The notes below the pieces were generated by a model. That model saw nothing but the letters and a program-made list of their open reading frames with translations, searched no databases and was not told the DNA's origin. Positions 9,682 to 12,555 of a stretch of 12,555 nucleotides of DNA are shown here, piece after piece. The position numbers and the translations under genes were made by a program. The stretch comes from Geosiphon pyriformis (lineage: Eukaryota; Glomeromycota; Glomeromycetes; Archaeosporales; Geosiphonaceae). The stretch is taken from assembly GCA_016748015.1 (NCBI GenBank), contig JAAOMT010000098.1, positions 389,635 through 402,189 on the forward strand. The letters are read 5' to 3'. Numbering within the stretch: the stretch's first letter is position 1; the number at the start of each line of letters is the position of its first letter.

Positions 9682-9723
9682 ACAATTTAGTAATATGTGA
9701 TTAAACTTTTTACATTTAATATA
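9682..9723 (-). pseudogene. CCHC zinc knuckle relic (copy B)
   Basis: The - strand codes for Y-x2-C-x4-H-x4-C (YIKCKKFNHILLNC), which is the retroviral-type zinc knuckle C-x2-C-x4-H-x4-C with the first Cys replaced by Tyr (TAT, 9721-9723), again a G-to-A change. Shortly downstream on the same strand the pattern FGNISWTKIVS follows. Zinc knuckles in the ORF1-like part of LINEs bind the element RNA. Confidence 0.7.
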
Positions 9724-10079
9724 CTTTACAAAACTCAAATAAAACCAGTATAAATTAACACTCTTTAACACTAGTGTGGTTCTTATAACAGCATCTAATA
9801 ATTCAACAAAATTAAAACAAACAACTACATATCTGATCTAAACATATATAACTAGATAATAATTAATAATACATGTTTTCTTATTCACTGATCCAATAAA
9901 GTTCCAAATATTATGCACATTTGTTCTTATTGGCAAAGTATAAAGCAGTGTTTTATTAATATCTTTCATATTCTATGATTTTTTATTTTTATTAGCTTTA
10001 GTAACATATATTGTATCTTTTCTTATTAAGATAGACTACTCAGTCACAATCAAATTAGCATAATTTATTTAATCAAATT

Positions 10080-10200
10080 TAACTATAATCTTCTGTCAAA
10101 GTTTTACCAATTGCATTTTGATTAATCTTATTATTCCAAACTCAAACAGTACAATACATATAGTCTCAGTTAATGTATTAATTGTATTTTTTTTATTATT
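10080..10200 (-). pseudogene. RRM-like segment of copy B N-terminal part
   Basis: The - strand reads TLTETICIVLFEFGIIRLIK, resembling the first helix and second strand of an RNA-recognition motif (strand, helix, E-F-G turn, strand I-x-x-I-K). An in-frame stop soon follows and a frame change precedes it. ORF1-type proteins of LINEs often combine an RRM with zinc knuckles, and the knuckle lies downstream as expected. The assignment rests on this pattern and on family memory. Confidence 0.5.
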
Positions 10201-10204
10201 ACAA

Positions 10205-10393
10205 TTAATTTGGACACACTACAGATTTCTTAAGATTGGTGTTTACAAAAACATTCTTAGTCTTTGCCAAATCAGTTACTTGTATCAAACTAGATTCAAA
10301 AGTAAAGATTGTTCTAATAATTTTAGCAAATTTTAAGAAGGTAAAAGTCTTCTTAAAACTATTGATTTTTAAGAATATTTTTCTAATTACCAC
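10205..10393 (-). pseudogene. N-terminal conserved block of copy B, second part
   Basis: Sixty-two open codons with VIRKIF near the start, TIFTFESSLIQVTD in the middle and VFVNTNLKK near the end. I recognise the pattern as part of the N-terminal region of Glomeromycotina LINE proteins, with Lys, Asn and Phe replacing residues expected from GC-richer codons. It sits in a different frame from the block at 10573-10917, so at least one indel lies between them. Confidence 0.55.
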
Positions 10394-10572
10394 AAGCTTT
10401 TTTTAAGAAAACTTCTTAATTATCTTATCTAAGCCAATATCTAAAACAAATAACTTTTTAACAAAAACATTAATCAAATTTTTCAAAAAAAAAGAAAAAA
10501 CTTGTAAAGTATCTAATAAAATATTATTATTATTATTATCACTTAAAAAATTAATTTTTCCTAAAGATTTCT

Positions 10573-10917
10573 CTAAAGTTTTCTTAGTTTTAACTTATAA
10601 GTCTTTTGGAATCTAATTAGTATTTCTTTTATTAAAAGTTTTTTTTTTTTATAATCAATACTGGTTTTCTTAATTAAATACTTCTTTTTCATATTAATGC
10701 TATTAAATTTAGTAGTATTATTAGTTTTTAAGCCCCAAAAACAACTACTTAATTCTTTAGTAGAAATTTTTTTAACACTAACAATATTTTTTAAAATACC
10801 ACCTCTTCTTATCTTTCTTAATAATACAGATTTAGTATTTATATTTGGGCCAGAATTTTTAACAGATTTTTTTAAAATAGCAATACTAAGACTAACAGTG
10901 GTTTTATAATTAAGCAA
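10573..10917 (-). pseudogene. Basic N-terminal region of copy B
   Basis: An open stretch of 114 codons, very rich in Lys, Ser, Thr and Asn (for example KNIVSVKKISTKELSS). The open frame upstream runs to a TAA at 10939-10941 without an ATG, so the original start codon is lost or lies elsewhere; position 10917 is only a TTG. Low-complexity Lys/Ser/Thr N-termini are typical of this LINE family as I remember it. Bias could also come from AT enrichment, but the block is open for 345 nt in a sequence where stops are frequent. Confidence 0.5.
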
Positions 10918-10949
10918 AAATAATTTAAATTTATTGTATTAAATAATTA

Positions 10950-11980
10950 AAAACTTTTTTTCAAAAACTATATAATTCTTTTTTTGAAAATTTGGAATAA
11001 AGAAAAAAAAAAGTCTTACTTTTATTATTTGTTTTTTAATTAATATTAGTATTTAAAAAAAATTGCGAAATTAGTTTTTAAATTATTTAATACAAATATT
11101 ATCTAAAAGTATTTTTAAAATTAGATTTATTTTATTATTTAAGTTTTTAATGTTTTTAATCAAAACTTTAAATTTTTGTGTAAAAATATTATTTATAAAA
11201 TCATAAATAGTTTTATTTATTAACTTTTTTTTAATTATAATATTATTAATAATAGTTATTAAGTTTAAGTTAAAAAAATTATTATTTTGTAAAATAGTAA
11301 TAGAAATATAACAAAAACAAAATTTTTTTTTTACTTTTTTAAAAATAATTTTATTTAAAATTAAAAAATTTTATTAATATTATTGTTTTATTGTTCAAAA
11401 ATTTATAAAAACTATAATATATGTTTTTTAAATAAAAAATAATAAGTTTATTTAATAAAAATAAAAATAATTAATTAATAATTTTCTAAAAATATAAAGT
11501 ATTAATATAAAAGTAATAATAAAGTATTAAAACTTAAATATATAATGTTTAAAATAAAAATTAAATTAGTATTTAAATAAAAAGTTGTTAAATACACAAA
11601 TAAAATAAAAACAAATAGTTTTTTTAATTTATATAGTTTAAATTAATTATATATAAAAAATGTGTAAGTAATATTTTTGTTATATATTTTAAATTAATTA
11701 ATACATAAAAAATAACTTTATTAAATTTGTTTTATTTATAAATTAAATATATAAACTGTTATTCATAAGTTTAAAATTAATATAAAGTTACATATATATA
11801 TGCAAAATAATATTTAATTTTCCACTTTTAAAACTTACAGTTATTTTTATTTTAAAATTATGAAACGAATTTTATTCAATATTAAATATATAAAACAATA
11901 AGAATGTTATTTTAACAAAACAAAAATAATTTTATGAATATTGCACAATACAATAATTATTAAAAAACAATTATATTATA
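10950..11980. other. AT-rich desert without recognisable gene
   Basis: About 1 kb of sequence at roughly 10 to 12 percent GC with many homopolymer A/T runs. No open frame with a protein-like pattern, no RNA gene and no tandem array was seen. Only two CpG dinucleotides occur (11066 and 11866). It may hold the decayed 5' UTR or promoter of copy B plus old intergenic DNA. Confidence 0.7.
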
Positions 11981-12124
11981 TAGGCATACGGCAGGGTTAT
12001 AGCGGGTTTGTTACCTAAATAGTAAATTTATACTGATAAATCAAAGATCTGAAACGTCATTGACACGAACCAAACATATATTAGGCCCATATCTTCCCAA
12101 ACCATAACAAACACGCAAAACACC
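11981..12124 (+). promoter_or_regulatory. Probable promoter and 5' UTR of the coiled-coil gene
   Basis: GC and CpG return abruptly at about 11985. Possible elements are an ACGTCA box (12055-12060), a half-site of bZIP/CREB-type factors, and a TATA-like ATATATTA at 12076-12083, about 40 nt before the ATG. The leader just before the ATG is A/C-rich and ends CACC-ATGG, a good eukaryotic start context. These are pattern matches only; short boxes occur by chance. Confidence 0.4.
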
Positions 12125-12555
12125 ATGGCAAGTGTCGACAGAATCGAACGTCAATTAGAGGTGGCTACGACCGAGTATAGAAGATGCGTGGAGAAGCTAG
12201 AGAAGTTTATGGAGGGTGAGAAGGGAGATAGGTTAAGTGAATTAAAGAAGAATCTGAGAGAGAAGGAGGATGTGGACGAAAACCAAAGGAAGAAGTGGAT
12301 AGAAGAAAAGGAAGATCTGGAAAAGCAAGAAAAAAAGCTGGAGGCGAGCAAAGAGAGATGGGAGTTGCAGATGGAAAAATTACAAGATACGTTGATAGGT
12401 AACGACTTCGTGACTTGTAACTTGAACGTTGGGGACAGAGTTTATGACTTCGGGTAATGACTGACTCATGTGTGTTGCACTCGCAACTTCAACGTTCTTG
12501 AATGTTGTTTCACTTGCAGAACTCGAACGTCCTTCAAAAAGACCACGCATCGGTA
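12125..12555 (+). CDS. Coiled-coil protein, 5' part, probably with one intron; 3' part outside window
   Basis: The ATG at 12125 lies in a strong context (CACCATGG). The first 91 codons encode a highly charged protein rich in Glu, Lys and Arg with heptad-like hydrophobic spacing (IERQLEVA, LEKFMEG, LSELKKNLREKE, WIEEKEDLEKQEKKLEA, MEKLQDTLI), so a long coiled coil is likely. Read without splicing the frame stops at 12455, giving 110 residues. A donor GTAACG at 12399 joined to the acceptor TTGCAG at 12514-12519 gives ELERPSKRPRIG, ending in a basic, nuclear-signal-like patch, and stays open to the window edge. Base and CpG content differ sharply from the flanking elements, so it looks like a live host gene. 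Similar N-terminal coiled coils occur in expanded fungal families such as Crinkler-like proteins of Glomeromycotina, but nothing visible here proves that assignment. Confidence 0.7.
12399..12519 (+). other. Candidate spliceosomal intron (121 nt), with an alternative 66-nt form
   Basis: Donor GTAACG at 12399 and acceptor CACTTGCAG ending at 12519. A second donor GTAATG at 12454 would give a 66-nt intron ending at the same acceptor and reads GTRTSFKKTTHR downstream. I prefer the first because ELERPSKRPRIG looks more natural after the coiled coil, but the sequence alone cannot settle it. CTGAC, a plausible fungal branch site, lies at 12461-12465. Both donors could be used. Confidence 0.5.

Larger units (their letters stand above)
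4459..10917 (-). pseudogene. LINE polyprotein relic of copy B
   Basis: About 6.46 kb from the N-terminal block to a TAA at 4459-4461 that aligns with the natural stop of copy A (KIDL-stop against VIIGV-stop). All blocks are colinear with A from A position 3 to its end. B adds the upstream part that is missing from A. Whether the zinc-knuckle part and the endonuclease/RT part were one ORF or two cannot be decided, since stops and shifts are scattered throughout. Both Asp residues of the RT motif C box and the catalytic Asp of motif A read as Asn, so the enzyme is dead independently of its stops. Confidence 0.85.
4345..10920 (-). mobile_element. LINE copy B, near full length, heavily decayed and AT-rich
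   Basis: A second member of the same LINE family on the opposite strand, of about 6.5 kb. Reading the - strand from 10917 down gives a basic N-terminal region, an RRM-like segment, a zinc knuckle, a short coiled-coil-like linker, endonuclease, RT, connection region, RNase H, a C-terminal domain and the 3' UTR. It is about 20 percent GC by eye against roughly 40 percent for copy A. It has both stops and frame changes: conserved blocks beginning at 10917, 10393, 7991, 6306, 5093 and 4461 do not share one frame. It is older than A and belongs to a somewhat different subfamily. The 5' limit is uncertain because the sequence merges with an AT-rich desert. Confidence 0.85.

Noticed and set aside
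10118-10909. Plus-strand open frames at 10118-10336 and 10697-10909
   Set aside because: They are antisense to the N-terminal blocks of copy B; their Phe/Leu/Ile content is what reverse reading of Lys/Asn/Thr codons gives.
4220-11065. Classical RIP (CpA to TpA) as the proven cause of AT enrichment
   Set aside because: CpA is still frequent in the block and the clear signature is CpG loss. G-to-A changes occur in several contexts, so strict RIP is not demonstrated.
10950-11980. Mitochondrial DNA or an AT-rich replication origin
   Set aside because: No mitochondrial gene, tRNA or repeated origin motif is visible; the stretch lies between a nuclear-type LINE and a gene with a probable spliceosomal intron.
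12151-12351. Minus-strand 66-codon frame rich in Ser and Phe
   Set aside because: It is the antisense of the Glu/Lys-rich coiled coil, a common artefact.
1-12555. CRISPR array, bacterial operon, tRNA or rRNA genes
   Set aside because: No regularly spaced repeats, no cloverleaf or rRNA-like segments, no ribosome binding sites or compact operon structure were found.

Overview
The window looks like a eukaryotic, probably fungal, intergenic region filled with two decayed non-LTR (LINE) retrotransposons, ending at the 5' part of an ordinary host gene. The layout is strongly compartmented. Positions 1-4240 are moderately GC-rich. Positions about 4240-11980 are extremely AT-rich and almost without CpG. 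From about 11981 to the end, GC and CpG return together with a coiled-coil gene that appears to have a spliceosomal intron. From memory of the family (no search was run), the retroelement protein resembles the multi-copy endonuclease/RT/RNase H LINEs of arbuscular mycorrhizal fungi (Glomeromycotina, e.g. Rhizophagus or Gigaspora). That is the most likely host group, with moderate confidence.

Copy A (+ strand, 1 to about 4240) is cut by the left window edge inside its AP-type endonuclease. It then runs through reverse transcriptase, a connection region, RNase H, a CCHC finger and a C-terminal domain to a plausible natural stop at 4104-4106, followed by a 3' UTR and an AT-rich tail. The whole 1,368-codon stretch stays in one reading frame, broken by 11 premature stop codons and no frameshift.

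Copy B (- strand, about 4340 to about 10920) is a nearly complete but much older relative in tail-to-tail orientation. It carries a basic N-terminal region, an RRM-like segment, a zinc knuckle, endonuclease, RT, RNase H, the C-terminal domain and a recognisable 3' UTR. It has several frameshifts and many stops.

In both copies catalytic Asp residues are repeatedly replaced by Asn, and Trp, Arg or Gln codons by stops. These are the expected products of G-to-A and C-to-T change. The block from 4220 to 11065 contains no CpG at all while GpC stays common, which points to cytosine-methylation-linked decay rather than plain AT drift. Neither element can be active.

Positions 10950-11980 hold no recognisable gene. 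Positions 11981-12124 look like the promoter and 5' UTR of the gene starting at 12125. It encodes a charged coiled coil and, after a probable intron, a short basic stretch that continues beyond the window. I found no convincing new multi-gene system. The most interesting signals are the mutational ones.
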